A stretch of 64,000 nucleotides of DNA from Oxydemutator sp963693105 (GTDB lineage: Bacteria; Pseudomonadota; Gammaproteobacteria; Poriferisulfidales; Oxydemutatoraceae): positions 124,001 to 188,000 of the forward strand of contig OY843752.1 of the NCBI GenBank assembly GCA_963693105.1, in the 5' to 3' direction. Shown here in pieces: positions 16,179 through 24,778 of this stretch (the first letter of the stretch is position 1; each line of letters starts with the position of its first letter). The position numbers and the translations under genes are program-made. The notes under the pieces were generated by a model, which did not search any database, was not told the origin of the DNA, and saw only the letters and a program-made list of their open reading frames with translations.

Positions 16179-17111
16179 ATGTGGCTGAAACACCTGAAAC
16201 AGCGGCTGACCCGGACCAGCAACCGGCTCACCGACGGCCTCGGCGGCCTGTTCCAAAAAGGCGACGACCGTTTCTTCGATGAACTGGAAACACGGCTGCT
16301 CGGCGCCGATGTCGGCATGAGCACCAGCCTGTTGATGATCGACAAACTGAAACGCCGCGCCAGGCAAACCGGCGCCGACAACCTTGCGGCGCTGCTCGAA
16401 CTGCTGCGCGACGAGATGGTCGCCGTGCTCGCGCCCTGCCAGCCGCAAAACGGCGGCATGACGGCGGCGGCGGACGCCGACAAGCCCTTCGCCATCCTGG
16501 TCATCGGCGTCAACGGCACCGGCAAGACGACCACCATCGGCAAACTCGGACACCATTACAAAGGGCGCGGGCAATCGGTCATCTTCGCCGCCGGCGACAC
16601 GTTTCGGGCGGCGGCGATTGAGCAGCTCGAAGTCTGGGGACAACGCTGCGGAATCGCCGTCGTCTCGCAGAAGCCCGGCGCCGACAGCGCCGCGGTGATC
16701 TTCGACGCGATGGCATCGGCGCGCGCGAAAGGCGCCGACATCCTGATTGCCGACACCGCCGGGCGGCTGCACACCGACCGCAACCTGATGGAAGAATTGA
16801 AAAAGGTCCAGCGCGCGATGGCGAGACAAGACGAGGCGGCGCCGCATGAAGTCCTGCTGGTGGTGGACGCCGGCACCGGCCAGAACGCGCTCTCGCAGAC
16901 CAGGACATTCCACGAGGCGCTGGGCGTGACCGGCATCGTCGCGACCAAGCTCGACGGCACCGCCAAAGGCGGCGTGCTCGTCGCCATGGCCGGGGAACTC
17001 GGCATCCCCATCCGTTTCATCGGCGTCGGCGAGGCGGCGGAGGACTTGCGCCCGTTCAACGCGCGCGAATACGCCGACGCCATGCTCGGCCTCGCCGGAA
17101 CGGACGCATGA
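16179..17111 (+). CDS. ftsY: Signal recognition particle receptor FtsY
   Basis: A 310-aa SRP-type GTPase (NG domains only, without the long acidic A domain of E. coli). GTPase motifs are GVNGTGKTTT, DTAGRLHT and TKLDGTAKGG. It docks ribosome-SRP complexes at the membrane. Start choice: the ATG at 16140 is in frame, but a TATAAA box lies immediately in front of it and a TATAAT lies at 16165-16170. The ATG at 16179 (MWLKHLKQR) fits the family N-terminus better. The end overlaps ftsE by 4 nt. Confidence 0.93.
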   Translation: MWLKHLKQRLTRTSNRLTDGLGGLFQKGDDRFFDELETRLLGADVGMSTSLLMIDKLKRRARQTGADNLAALLELLRDEMVAVLAPCQPQNGGMTAAADADKPFAILVIGVNGTGKTTTIGKLGHHYKGRGQSVIFAAGDTFRAAAIEQLEVWGQRCGIAVVSQKPGADSAAVIFDAMASARAKGADILIADTAGRLHTDRNLMEELKKVQRAMARQDEAAPHEVLLVVDAGTGQNALSQTRTFHEALGVTGIVATKLDGTAKGGVLVAMAGELGIPIRFIGVGEAAEDLRPFNAREYADAMLGLAGTDA

Positions 17112-17764
17112 TTCAACTGCACAAAGTGGTCAAGCGCTTTCGCGGCGAGACCGCGCTGGCGGAAATTGATTTCGACCTGGGCGACGGCGAAATGGCCTTT
17201 CTGACGGGACATTCCGGCGCCGGCAAAAGCACGTTGCTGCGCCTGGTCGCGGCCATCGAGCGCCCCGATTTCGGCAGGGTCTTCGTCAACGGCAGAGACA
17301 TCACGCGCCTGAAGCGCTCGCAAATCCCGTACCTGCGCCGGCGCATCGGTTTCGTGTTTCAGAACCACCGGCTGCTGTTCGACCGCACGGTGTTCGACAA
17401 CGTCGCCCTGCCGCTGCGCATCGGCGGCGCCGGGCGGGTGGACGCCGGCAAGCGCGTGCGTGCGGCACTGGACAAGGTCGGCCTGCTCGGCAGGGAAGCG
17501 CTGAACCCGGCGGCGCTGTCCGCCGGACAGCAGCAGCGCGTCGGCATCGCGCGCGCCATCGTCAACCGCCCGTTGATTCTGCTGGCGGACGAGCCGACCG
17601 GCAACCTGGACCCGGAGTTGTCGCTCGAAATCATGGAGCTGTTCGGCGAATTCAACCGCGCCGGTGCGACCACGCTGGTGGCAAGCCACGATCTGGCGCT
17701 GATTCGCGGACTCGGCCACCGCGTCGTCACCCTCGACAACGGGCATCTGGCCGCGGACGCCTGA
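17108..17764 (+). CDS. ftsE: Cell-division ABC transporter ATP-binding protein FtsE
   Basis: A 218-aa ABC ATPase of the normal FtsE length. Walker A is GHSGAGKST, the signature motif is LSAGQQQRVGIARA, and Walker B is LLADEPTGNLD followed by the switch His in VASHD. With FtsX it controls periplasmic murein hydrolases at the division septum. It sits in the conserved ftsY-ftsE-ftsX order and overlaps ftsY. Confidence 0.95.
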   Translation: MIQLHKVVKRFRGETALAEIDFDLGDGEMAFLTGHSGAGKSTLLRLVAAIERPDFGRVFVNGRDITRLKRSQIPYLRRRIGFVFQNHRLLFDRTVFDNVALPLRIGGAGRVDAGKRVRAALDKVGLLGREALNPAALSAGQQQRVGIARAIVNRPLILLADEPTGNLDPELSLEIMELFGEFNRAGATTLVASHDLALIRGLGHRVVTLDNGHLAADA

Positions 17765-17769
17765 CCGCC

Positions 17770-18690
17770 GTGTTTGCAACGCTGCGCCTGTACCTCGACA
17801 GCCACCGTCTGGCAATGGCCGAGACGCTGGCGCGCTTTGCCAAGGCGCCGCTGGCAAGCGCGCTGACGGTGTCGCTGATTGCGGTCGCGCTGGCGCTGCC
17901 CGCCATCGCGCTGAACGCGCTTCACCATACCGGGGCGCTGCTGCCGGACCACTCGATTCCGGCAAAAATCTCGGTTTACCTGAGGCCGCAGACAGCCGAT
18001 GCCGATGTGCGCCGGCTGGCCGAAGAAATCGCCGGCATCGAGGGGGTCTCGCGGGTTTCCGTCATCCGTGCCGAGGAATCTCTGCGCGCCTTTCGGCAAC
18101 AGCGCGACATCGGTGACATGCTGGCGTTGTTCGACAGCAACCCGCTGCCGGCGGTGGTTGAGGTTGCGCCCGACGGCCATCACGACCGCGACCCCGGACT
18201 GAATCTGCTGAGCGCGCGCCTGCGCAATCTGGCCGGCGTTGACCGGACGGAAACCAACGTCGCCTGGCTACGGCGGCTCGATGCAATCATCGCGCTGGCG
18301 CAAACCACCGTTCACCTGCTGGCGTTGTTGTTCGCGGCGGTCGTGTTGCTGGTCATCGCCGCGATCATTCGCTCGGAAACCGAAAGCCGCCGCGACGAAA
18401 TGGAAATTCTCGGCCTGCTCGGCGCCGGCGAGGCCTTCATCAAGCGTCCGTTTTTCTACACCGCCTTGTGCTACGGCCTCGGCGGCGGCCTGCTGGCCGG
18501 CCTCGTCAGCGTCCTCGCCGGCGCGGTCATAGACGAGCGCCTGCGGCAACTGCTGGCACTCTACGACAACGCTCTCTCCCGCGACGTCGCTTCCTGGCCG
18601 CGCGTCTTGCTTTACACGACAGGCGCGGGCGGCGCCCTGTGCCTCGCCGGCGCGTGGCTGTCACTGAGAAAGGAGCGGCTCAGCCGGTGA
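17770..18690 (+). CDS. ftsX: Cell-division protein FtsX
   Basis: A 306-aa permease-like protein with four TM segments: one near residues 30-50, then three in the C-terminal half around residues 175-195, 225-250 and 275-300. Between them is a periplasmic domain (KISVYLRPQTADADVRRLAEEI). The start is a GTG 5 nt after the ftsE stop. It transmits FtsE ATP hydrolysis to septal amidase activators. The convergent large gene ends only 14 nt away. Confidence 0.92.
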   Translation: MFATLRLYLDSHRLAMAETLARFAKAPLASALTVSLIAVALALPAIALNALHHTGALLPDHSIPAKISVYLRPQTADADVRRLAEEIAGIEGVSRVSVIRAEESLRAFRQQRDIGDMLALFDSNPLPAVVEVAPDGHHDRDPGLNLLSARLRNLAGVDRTETNVAWLRRLDAIIALAQTTVHLLALLFAAVVLLVIAAIIRSETESRRDEMEILGLLGAGEAFIKRPFFYTALCYGLGGGLLAGLVSVLAGAVIDERLRQLLALYDNALSRDVASWPRVLLYTTGAGGALCLAGAWLSLRKERLSR

Positions 18691-18704
18691 ACCGACGGGG
18701 GGAA

Positions 18705-21700
18705 TCAGCGAGACACGGCGACGACGGCGAGGCCAATCAAGGCGTCCACGACGCCGTTCATGTTGCCGTCCCTGTCGCCGGAGCCGCCGTCGGACAGATA
18801 CACCACCATGCAGGCATCACCGGCCTGCTTGCGGAATTTGAGGTTGCCGCGGCTGTCGCGGTAACTGCTGTCCGCCGCGCCGCTGTCATCCGGGCAAACA
18901 CCGTCTTGCAGCGCGGAAAAACCCACCACGTCGCTTTTATCGGTGAAGGTAGCCAGCCAGATCCAGTCCCAGGCCCAATTGCCGGCGGCGTAGTGCAGCG
19001 GAAACACGTTGTGGTGGCCGTACAGTGATTCCGGCAGCGGAATGACAACCCCGGCGCGGCCTCCCGACGCCGAGCCGCTTTGCGTGATGGCCGGATCCAC
19101 ACCGTGCAAACGGAAGTTATAGACCACCGCCATATCCAGACGGTAGCGATGCGCCATCGCGTTGAATTCATCACGAGACAGCGACGCCGAAAAATCAGAG
19201 TAACTGCGCTGTATCAAACTGCCCGGCAGATAATTCCCCGGCAGCAGGCGACGTTGCAACGACGTCGTCGAAAAAGGCCATGCCCGTATCCGCGCATCCC
19301 GGTCAAACTCCGTGTGGAACGAAAGTCCTCCCCGCATCCCATACGCGCCGACCAACTGATCGTGCAGCGGCAGCCGCGAACGAATGTGATGCCATGAATC
19401 CGCTCCCGCAGAACTTCGGTCCGGGCTGCCCGTGACGCCGACCGACACCGATACCGGCAAACGGTTCAAACCCGCGTAACGGTCGCGCACATCCGCTATG
19501 CCGTCGTCGTCTTCATCTCCGGCAGCCGAGGCCATGCCATCGGCCCGGTCTGTCACCGGCCAGGTCAGCACCGTCGAGGCCGTCGCTCCGGCGCCGACAG
19601 CCGTCACTTTCAGCGAAACCGTGTTCTTGACCGTCGCCGGCGGACTCGACGCCGTGAAAGAGATTCTTATCAAATCCCCCGCCTCCGCCAGCGCCACCGA
19701 GCTCACGACCACCGTCGCGCTGCCCGCCGCCGACGCACCGCCGCCACCATCCCACGGCGACACCTCGACCGCCGACGCCGCCACGCTATGTTCAACCGGC
19801 ACCAGGGCAATGTGGCTCTCCGTGCCGCGCAAAACCACCGCATGCCTTTCACTGGCGTCCGACGTGCTGCCAAGATAAAGCGCCGCACGACCAAACAACG
19901 GCGGCAAACTGTCGTCTCTCAAACGAGCCACCAGGGTTTGCGTCACCCTTCCCAGCGAATACTTGTCCGCGGTCAACGACGAAAGCGAATCGCCCGCGCG
20001 CCACAGTTTGTCGGCGCCAGCCACACGCACCCCGGTCAGCGCGTAACTCGTCACCACACCCGCCGTTGAACCGCCGGAAACCGGCACGTTGAATCCGTCC
20101 GGACGGCTCGACGACGGATGGTCGGCGGCGGCCACATTGCTGAACGACAACGTCAGCGGCTGCAAAGACGCCGCGCCGTCATGGAATGCGCCAACCCGCA
20201 CCGTGGCGTCAGCGGCGGCGGACTTCGCCAGCAACAAACTGCCGCGGCTCATGTTGAATTCCGGAACACGAAAGATGACCTGCTCCGGCAGGCGGCTTGA
20301 GGTGTCGTCCGAAACCGCCCAGTAACCCGGTGCATCGGCGCCGCCATTCATCACCAGCCAACCGATGCGGTGCTCGACGCCGGCACGGATGTCGTTGAAG
20401 TCCACGCGCGCGCAACCGCCCTGCGACAACGACGACGCATAGTTCGACGGAAACTGTCCGCTGCAGCCGTAGCCGTCCACGCCCTCTGCATAACCACCGC
20501 TGTAGCCGAAAGTGTCCGACAGATAATACGGCACCACGCGCGCGCCGCCCGATGTCGTCGCCACGCCCAGATGAGCGGACGCGCCACGGGCGCGTATCGC
20601 CGAATACGCTATCGGAACCGGACTGCCCGCAACGCCCGTCCTTGACAACGCAACCACCGGCGCGCCACGCGACATTGCATCGTTCGCCGAAAGCGGGTTG
20701 CCGCCAAGACGCGCCTCCATCGCGTCCGGTATGCCGTCGTTGTCATAATCTCCCGTGACGCTGCGTTGCAGCGCGAAGGTGCGCACTGTCGAAATCCGGT
20801 TGAGCTTGTTGAAGCGGTCGTAAATGCCGGCACGTCCCACGGGCGGCGGCGTGTAACGCACCCAGACCGACACATCGCTGGAGACGATGCGCCGCGCCAG
20901 ATTAATCGCCACGCCGCCGCGGTACTCGGCGCGCAACACACCGATGCCGGCGCCGCTTCCGCCGCCGGTGTAATTCGCAATCACCTCAAAACCGGACAAC
21001 GCCGTGCCGTCCGGCAATGCCGGCGTACCGGCGCCGGTCCGTATGCCGACCGGCTTGTCAAACGCCAGCCACAAACGGCTCTGGCCGTCGGCGTATCCGA
21101 GACCGACAAAGCGCGGCGCGCCGTTGTTGGCGGCGGGTTCGGACAATGCATTGGCGGTGAACGGCAAGGCGTCCGTCAGCGACTGGTGCGTGGCCGCGGC
21201 GATGCCCGTCGTGTCTTTGATATCGGCGATGTAGTTTCTCGCCAGGCGGATACGCAATTTCTCGGCGCCGCTTCTCGAACGCGCCACGCCGTCCTGCACC
21301 AGCGTGCCGCTGGTCACGAGATTCAGCGTGACCGTGTTGGCCGCCGCGACGTGACTCAGCGAAACGACCGCGGCGGAGCGGATGGTGTCCTGATCCAGCA
21401 CTTCCGGAATAAAGTCATCCTTCGAAACCGTGTCCGCCAGCGCTTCGCTGAATTTCAGCACCACCCGGTTGTTGCCGGTGAACGAGGCCGTGACGATCCT
21501 GGGCACGCCCGTGTCGTATGCCGGCACCGTCGCCACAACGGCGGCGTTCATCGCCAGACCGCTGACCCGGCCGGTCACGACGCCGGTGCGCGCGATGACG
21601 ACATCGGTCGAGGCGGCGGACAGCGTGAAGAGGATGGTGTCGGCCCGCGCCGCGTTGGTGGCGCCGAGCAGGGTGATGCCCGCCGCCGCGCCGCCGGCGA

Positions 21701-22532
21701 CATTCTTCAATGCAAAGTCGTCCACGGACACCGCAGCCACCGCCTCGTTCAACGTCGCGATGATCTTGCGGTGACTGGAATCCACATCCACCGACCGTAT
21801 GTATGGGCTGCCGTCGAGGGCGACGTTCACCAGGTCGTTCTCGACATACGCCGCATACTGGCGGTAACGGTTGTCGGCGACGTATCTCTGAAACTGGTTC
21901 CAGCTGAGCGGATCCATGCCGACACCCGCCACTTGCGTCGAGTCCGCGATCTTGCAGTCTATGCGAACCAGGCCCCGGTATTCGGACATGACTTTTCCGT
22001 ACGGCATGTCGGCAGTGGTGCTGGTCGGGGTCGTGAATTCCGCGTGATTGCCCCAGCTCCAGGTCGTCACATTGACCCTGGAGTTGTTGATGACGCGGAT
22101 ATAACGCGGCTGCGGCGTCAGGCCGAGGTCGGTCGTCGTGCATTTGTCAAACGTCTCGCCGCCGAAAGCGTCGGCGTTGTAGCGAATGCTGATGCCGGTC
22201 GCACCGAAAGAGACGGGAGCCGGCTCGCCCGCGGGCAGTTTGAGTTCAACATCAAAGCGGAAGCGGCGGCCCTCGGCGCCGTTGGTCACCTGCGGATTCG
22301 CCAGCCTGTAAATGACCCGCCTGTCGCCACATTCAATGCCGGTGCAGAGTTGATCCACCAGGCTTTCGACGCCGATGTAACCGCTTCTGACCTCATTGAA
22401 CCGAACCTCGGTGGCGGCGGTATCAGCCAATGCCGCGCCGACCGGCAACGACAGGAATAAGCACAAAATACGGATGCGCGCCGAAACGGACGCAGTCTTC
22501 CGGAATTCGTTCTTGCAGATACAAACGTTCAT
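18705..22532 (-). CDS. Large secreted repeat protein, possibly an adhesin or surface protein
   Basis: About 1,275 aa with a signal sequence (IRILCLFLSLPVGAALA) after the ATG at 22532; an ATG 17 codons earlier is also possible. The N-terminal third contains two related segments (TLNEAVAAVSVDDF and KFSEALADTVSKDDF) like repeated bacterial Ig-type or SwmB-type domains. Two Asp-rich calcium-loop-like motifs follow: DYDNDGIPDAMEARLGGNPLS and DEDDDGIADVRDRY. The C-terminus, DRDGNMNGVVDALIGLAVVAVSR, resembles the sequence that precedes a sorting tail in another gene of this window, but the tail itself is missing here. Function unknown; extracellular location is likely. Confidence 0.75.
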   Translation of the reverse strand: MNVCICKNEFRKTASVSARIRILCLFLSLPVGAALADTAATEVRFNEVRSGYIGVESLVDQLCTGIECGDRRVIYRLANPQVTNGAEGRRFRFDVELKLPAGEPAPVSFGATGISIRYNADAFGGETFDKCTTTDLGLTPQPRYIRVINNSRVNVTTWSWGNHAEFTTPTSTTADMPYGKVMSEYRGLVRIDCKIADSTQVAGVGMDPLSWNQFQRYVADNRYRQYAAYVENDLVNVALDGSPYIRSVDVDSSHRKIIATLNEAVAAVSVDDFALKNVAGGAAAGITLLGATNAARADTILFTLSAASTDVVIARTGVVTGRVSGLAMNAAVVATVPAYDTGVPRIVTASFTGNNRVVLKFSEALADTVSKDDFIPEVLDQDTIRSAAVVSLSHVAAANTVTLNLVTSGTLVQDGVARSRSGAEKLRIRLARNYIADIKDTTGIAAATHQSLTDALPFTANALSEPAANNGAPRFVGLGYADGQSRLWLAFDKPVGIRTGAGTPALPDGTALSGFEVIANYTGGGSGAGIGVLRAEYRGGVAINLARRIVSSDVSVWVRYTPPPVGRAGIYDRFNKLNRISTVRTFALQRSVTGDYDNDGIPDAMEARLGGNPLSANDAMSRGAPVVALSRTGVAGSPVPIAYSAIRARGASAHLGVATTSGGARVVPYYLSDTFGYSGGYAEGVDGYGCSGQFPSNYASSLSQGGCARVDFNDIRAGVEHRIGWLVMNGGADAPGYWAVSDDTSSRLPEQVIFRVPEFNMSRGSLLLAKSAAADATVRVGAFHDGAASLQPLTLSFSNVAAADHPSSSRPDGFNVPVSGGSTAGVVTSYALTGVRVAGADKLWRAGDSLSSLTADKYSLGRVTQTLVARLRDDSLPPLFGRAALYLGSTSDASERHAVVLRGTESHIALVPVEHSVAASAVEVSPWDGGGGASAAGSATVVVSSVALAEAGDLIRISFTASSPPATVKNTVSLKVTAVGAGATASTVLTWPVTDRADGMASAAGDEDDDGIADVRDRYAGLNRLPVSVSVGVTGSPDRSSAGADSWHHIRSRLPLHDQLVGAYGMRGGLSFHTEFDRDARIRAWPFSTTSLQRRLLPGNYLPGSLIQRSYSDFSASLSRDEFNAMAHRYRLDMAVVYNFRLHGVDPAITQSGSASGGRAGVVIPLPESLYGHHNVFPLHYAAGNWAWDWIWLATFTDKSDVVGFSALQDGVCPDDSGAADSSYRDSRGNLKFRKQAGDACMVVYLSDGGSGDRDGNMNGVVDALIGLAVVAVSR

Positions 22533-22754
22533 TCTTTCGTTACGTCTGCCGACAGCGACGACGGCAATATTGTGGTCAATCAATATAGCAGGCGCGCAAG
22601 ATTTTTCAAGACCGTAAAAATCACGCTATTTCAATCTATTGGGAGATGACCGGGGCGAACGCGGCGGCGCGAATGAAACCAGGGCCGCAGATTCCGGACG
22701 GGAGGACGGCCTCTCCGGAAGGCGGCCCGGGCAGACCCGGCCGGCCCGGTTGGA

Positions 22755-22782
22755 TATAATCCCCTTATTGACGGCAGGGAGG
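22755..22782 (+). promoter_or_regulatory. -10 box and ribosome binding site of the L,D-transpeptidase gene
   Basis: TATAAT at 22755-22760 is followed by AGGGAGG at 22776-22782, twelve nt ahead of the ATG at 22795. They decide the start; the frame is open for 52 more codons upstream but without a signal peptide. No clear -35 hexamer. Confidence 0.5.
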
Positions 22783-22794
22783 TTTTTCGGAACC

Positions 22795-23277
22795 ATGACG
22801 AAAGTGATGATATTCGCGCTGGCGGCGCTGACGGTTTCCGGCGCGGCGGCGCAGCCGGTCCAGGTGGATAAAATCTGGGTGCAGAAATCCGAACGCAAAC
22901 TGCATCTGGTGAAAGACCGCAAAATCGTCCGCACCTTCCCGATTCAACTCGGCCAGAAGCCGGTCGGCCACAAACGGCGCGAAGGCGATTCGCGGACACC
23001 GGAAGGACTCTACAACGTCAGCAAGCGAAACTCGATCAGCGAGTACTACCGCGCGCTGGAAATCTCCTACCCCAACCGGGCCGACCGCCTGTCGGCGGCC
23101 ATTCAGGGCGTCGATCCGGGCGGCAAAATCATGATCCACGGCGAGCCGGACGACCCGCTGACCATGCTGACGTTGAAAAAAGACTGGACGCAAGGCTGCA
23201 TCGCCTTGAAAAATCAGCACATGCGCGTAGTATGGAAAGCGGCAAGCCGGGGCACACCGGTGCTGATTGAACCTTAA
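22795..23277 (+). CDS. L,D-transpeptidase (YkuD domain), periplasmic
   Basis: A 160-aa protein with a signal sequence (MIFALAALTVSGAAAQ). The YkuD catalytic region shows the conserved His in IMIHGEPDD and the nucleophile Cys in WTQGCIALKN. It contains the early beta strand IWVQKSERKLHLVKD and the substrate segment REGDSRTPEGLYNV. Such enzymes form 3-3 crosslinks in peptidoglycan or attach proteins to it. The next gene starts 13 nt later and is probably co-transcribed. Confidence 0.9.
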   Translation: MTKVMIFALAALTVSGAAAQPVQVDKIWVQKSERKLHLVKDRKIVRTFPIQLGQKPVGHKRREGDSRTPEGLYNVSKRNSISEYYRALEISYPNRADRLSAAIQGVDPGGKIMIHGEPDDPLTMLTLKKDWTQGCIALKNQHMRVVWKAASRGTPVLIEP

Positions 23278-23290
23278 GAGCACGACCACC

Positions 23291-23854
23291 ATGAAAACCC
23301 GTTCCACCCCGCGCCGACACTCTTTCATCTTCCTGCTGCTGCTGGCGGCCGCAACCGCCGCTTTGGCCATCACGCCCGCCGACAGAAAGGCCGGCGTCGG
23401 CCAGTTCGCACCCGCCTTCACGCACACCGATGCGCGGGAATGGCTGAACTCGCCGCCGCTGGAATGGAAAGCACTGCGCGACCAGGTCGTGCTGCTCGAC
23501 TTCTGGACTTTCGGCTGCTGGAATTGCTACCGCTCCTTCCCGTGGCTGAAGTCCGTCGAGAAGCGCTACCACGACAAGGGGCTGCAGGTCATCGGCGTTC
23601 ACACCCCCGAGTTCGATCACGAGCACGACATCGCGCGCGTGCGCCAGAAAGTCGAAGAGTTCGGGCTACAGCACCCGGTGATGATAGACAACGACTTTTC
23701 CTACTGGCGCGCGCTCAGAAACCGCTACTGGCCAGCCTTCTACCTGGTCGGCAAGCGCGGCAAGGTGCGCGCCGTGTTCGTTGGCGAGACCCACGAGGGA
23801 GACCGCCGCGCCGCAAAAATCGAGCGCACCATAGAAAAACTCCTGCAGGAATAA
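23291..23854 (+). CDS. Exported thioredoxin-like protein with CWNC motif
   Basis: A 187-aa protein: a hydrophobic export segment (FIFLLLLAAATAALA), then a TlpA/redoxin-like thioredoxin fold. The redox motif is CWNC in WTFGCWNCYRSFPWL, and the cis-proline region is NRYWPAFYLVGKRGK. It likely reduces or protects periplasmic thiols. Which partner it serves is not shown. Start at the ATG at 23291, directly before the signal sequence; an ATG eight codons upstream overlaps the previous gene. Confidence 0.85.
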   Translation: MKTRSTPRRHSFIFLLLLAAATAALAITPADRKAGVGQFAPAFTHTDAREWLNSPPLEWKALRDQVVLLDFWTFGCWNCYRSFPWLKSVEKRYHDKGLQVIGVHTPEFDHEHDIARVRQKVEEFGLQHPVMIDNDFSYWRALRNRYWPAFYLVGKRGKVRAVFVGETHEGDRRAAKIERTIEKLLQE

Positions 23855-23872
23855 CAAACGCCTCCGCCCGCC

Positions 23873-24778
23873 ATGTCACTCAAAGAATGGATTTGGGGCA
23901 AGGCAGTCGCCTGGCTGACGCGCCCGATGGAGGGCGAGATTCTGTCGCCCAACGATTTCGAATGCATCATGGACAGCATCCGCCCCGCCGATGTGCTGCT
24001 GGTCGAGGGCCGCACGCGCGTCGGCGAGATTATCAAGATACTGACCCGCAGTTCGTGGAGCCACTCGGCGCTGTGCATCGGCAGACTCGACGACATCAAA
24101 AACCCGACCACCGCCGCGCTGGTGCGCCAGCACTACGACGGCGACGGTTCGGCGCCGCTGCTGATTGAGGCCGAACTGGGCCGGGGCACGTTCGTTCGCC
24201 CGATGACCCACTACGTCAACCATCACGTTCGAATCTGCCGGCCCACCTGCCTCCATTACGGCGACGCCGGCAAAGTCATCGCCAGCGCCGCGAAACACCT
24301 CGGCAATGAATACGATGTCCACCAACTGCTCGACCTGGCGCGCTTTCTGGTGCCGTGGTGGACCATCATTCCGCGGCGCTGGCATTCGAGCCTGTTTGAG
24401 CACAACGCCGGCATCCCGACCCGCACCCTGTGCTCGACCATGTTGGCGCACTCCTTCCACAAGGTGGATTTCCCGATTCTGCCGCTGATCGAGGAGGACA
24501 GGGAGGAGGGCAAACTCCGCCTGTTCAAGAGAAACCCGCGCATCTTCACGCCCAGGGATTTTGACTATTCTCCGTATTTCAGCATCATCAAGTGTCCGTT
24601 GCTGCGCGACGGCGGCGCCGGCTTTTACCACACCCTGCCGTGGGAAGACAAGAGCATGCACGAACTGTCCCGGCCCTATATGGAGGACCCCGATGTCCTC
24701 AGAATCGTCCGACCCTCGCCGGCGGACGCGCAAAAAACGCCGCCCACGGAAACGGCTGAAAGCGGAAAGACGGAATGA
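23873..24778 (+). CDS. YiiX/YebB-like permuted NlpC/P60 hydrolase
   Basis: A 301-aa protein resembling permuted papain-fold (NlpC/P60) enzymes. It has a catalytic-type His in SSWSHSALCIG, an acidic region LLIEAELGRGTFVRPM, and a Cys in RTLCSTMLAHSF, in the order seen in YiiX-like proteins. The substrate is probably an amide or ester, but is unknown. It overlaps the fadE start by 4 nt, so the two are translationally coupled. That association hints at a lipid-related role (inference). Confidence 0.75.
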   Translation: MSLKEWIWGKAVAWLTRPMEGEILSPNDFECIMDSIRPADVLLVEGRTRVGEIIKILTRSSWSHSALCIGRLDDIKNPTTAALVRQHYDGDGSAPLLIEAELGRGTFVRPMTHYVNHHVRICRPTCLHYGDAGKVIASAAKHLGNEYDVHQLLDLARFLVPWWTIIPRRWHSSLFEHNAGIPTRTLCSTMLAHSFHKVDFPILPLIEEDREEGKLRLFKRNPRIFTPRDFDYSPYFSIIKCPLLRDGGAGFYHTLPWEDKSMHELSRPYMEDPDVLRIVRPSPADAQKTPPTETAESGKTE

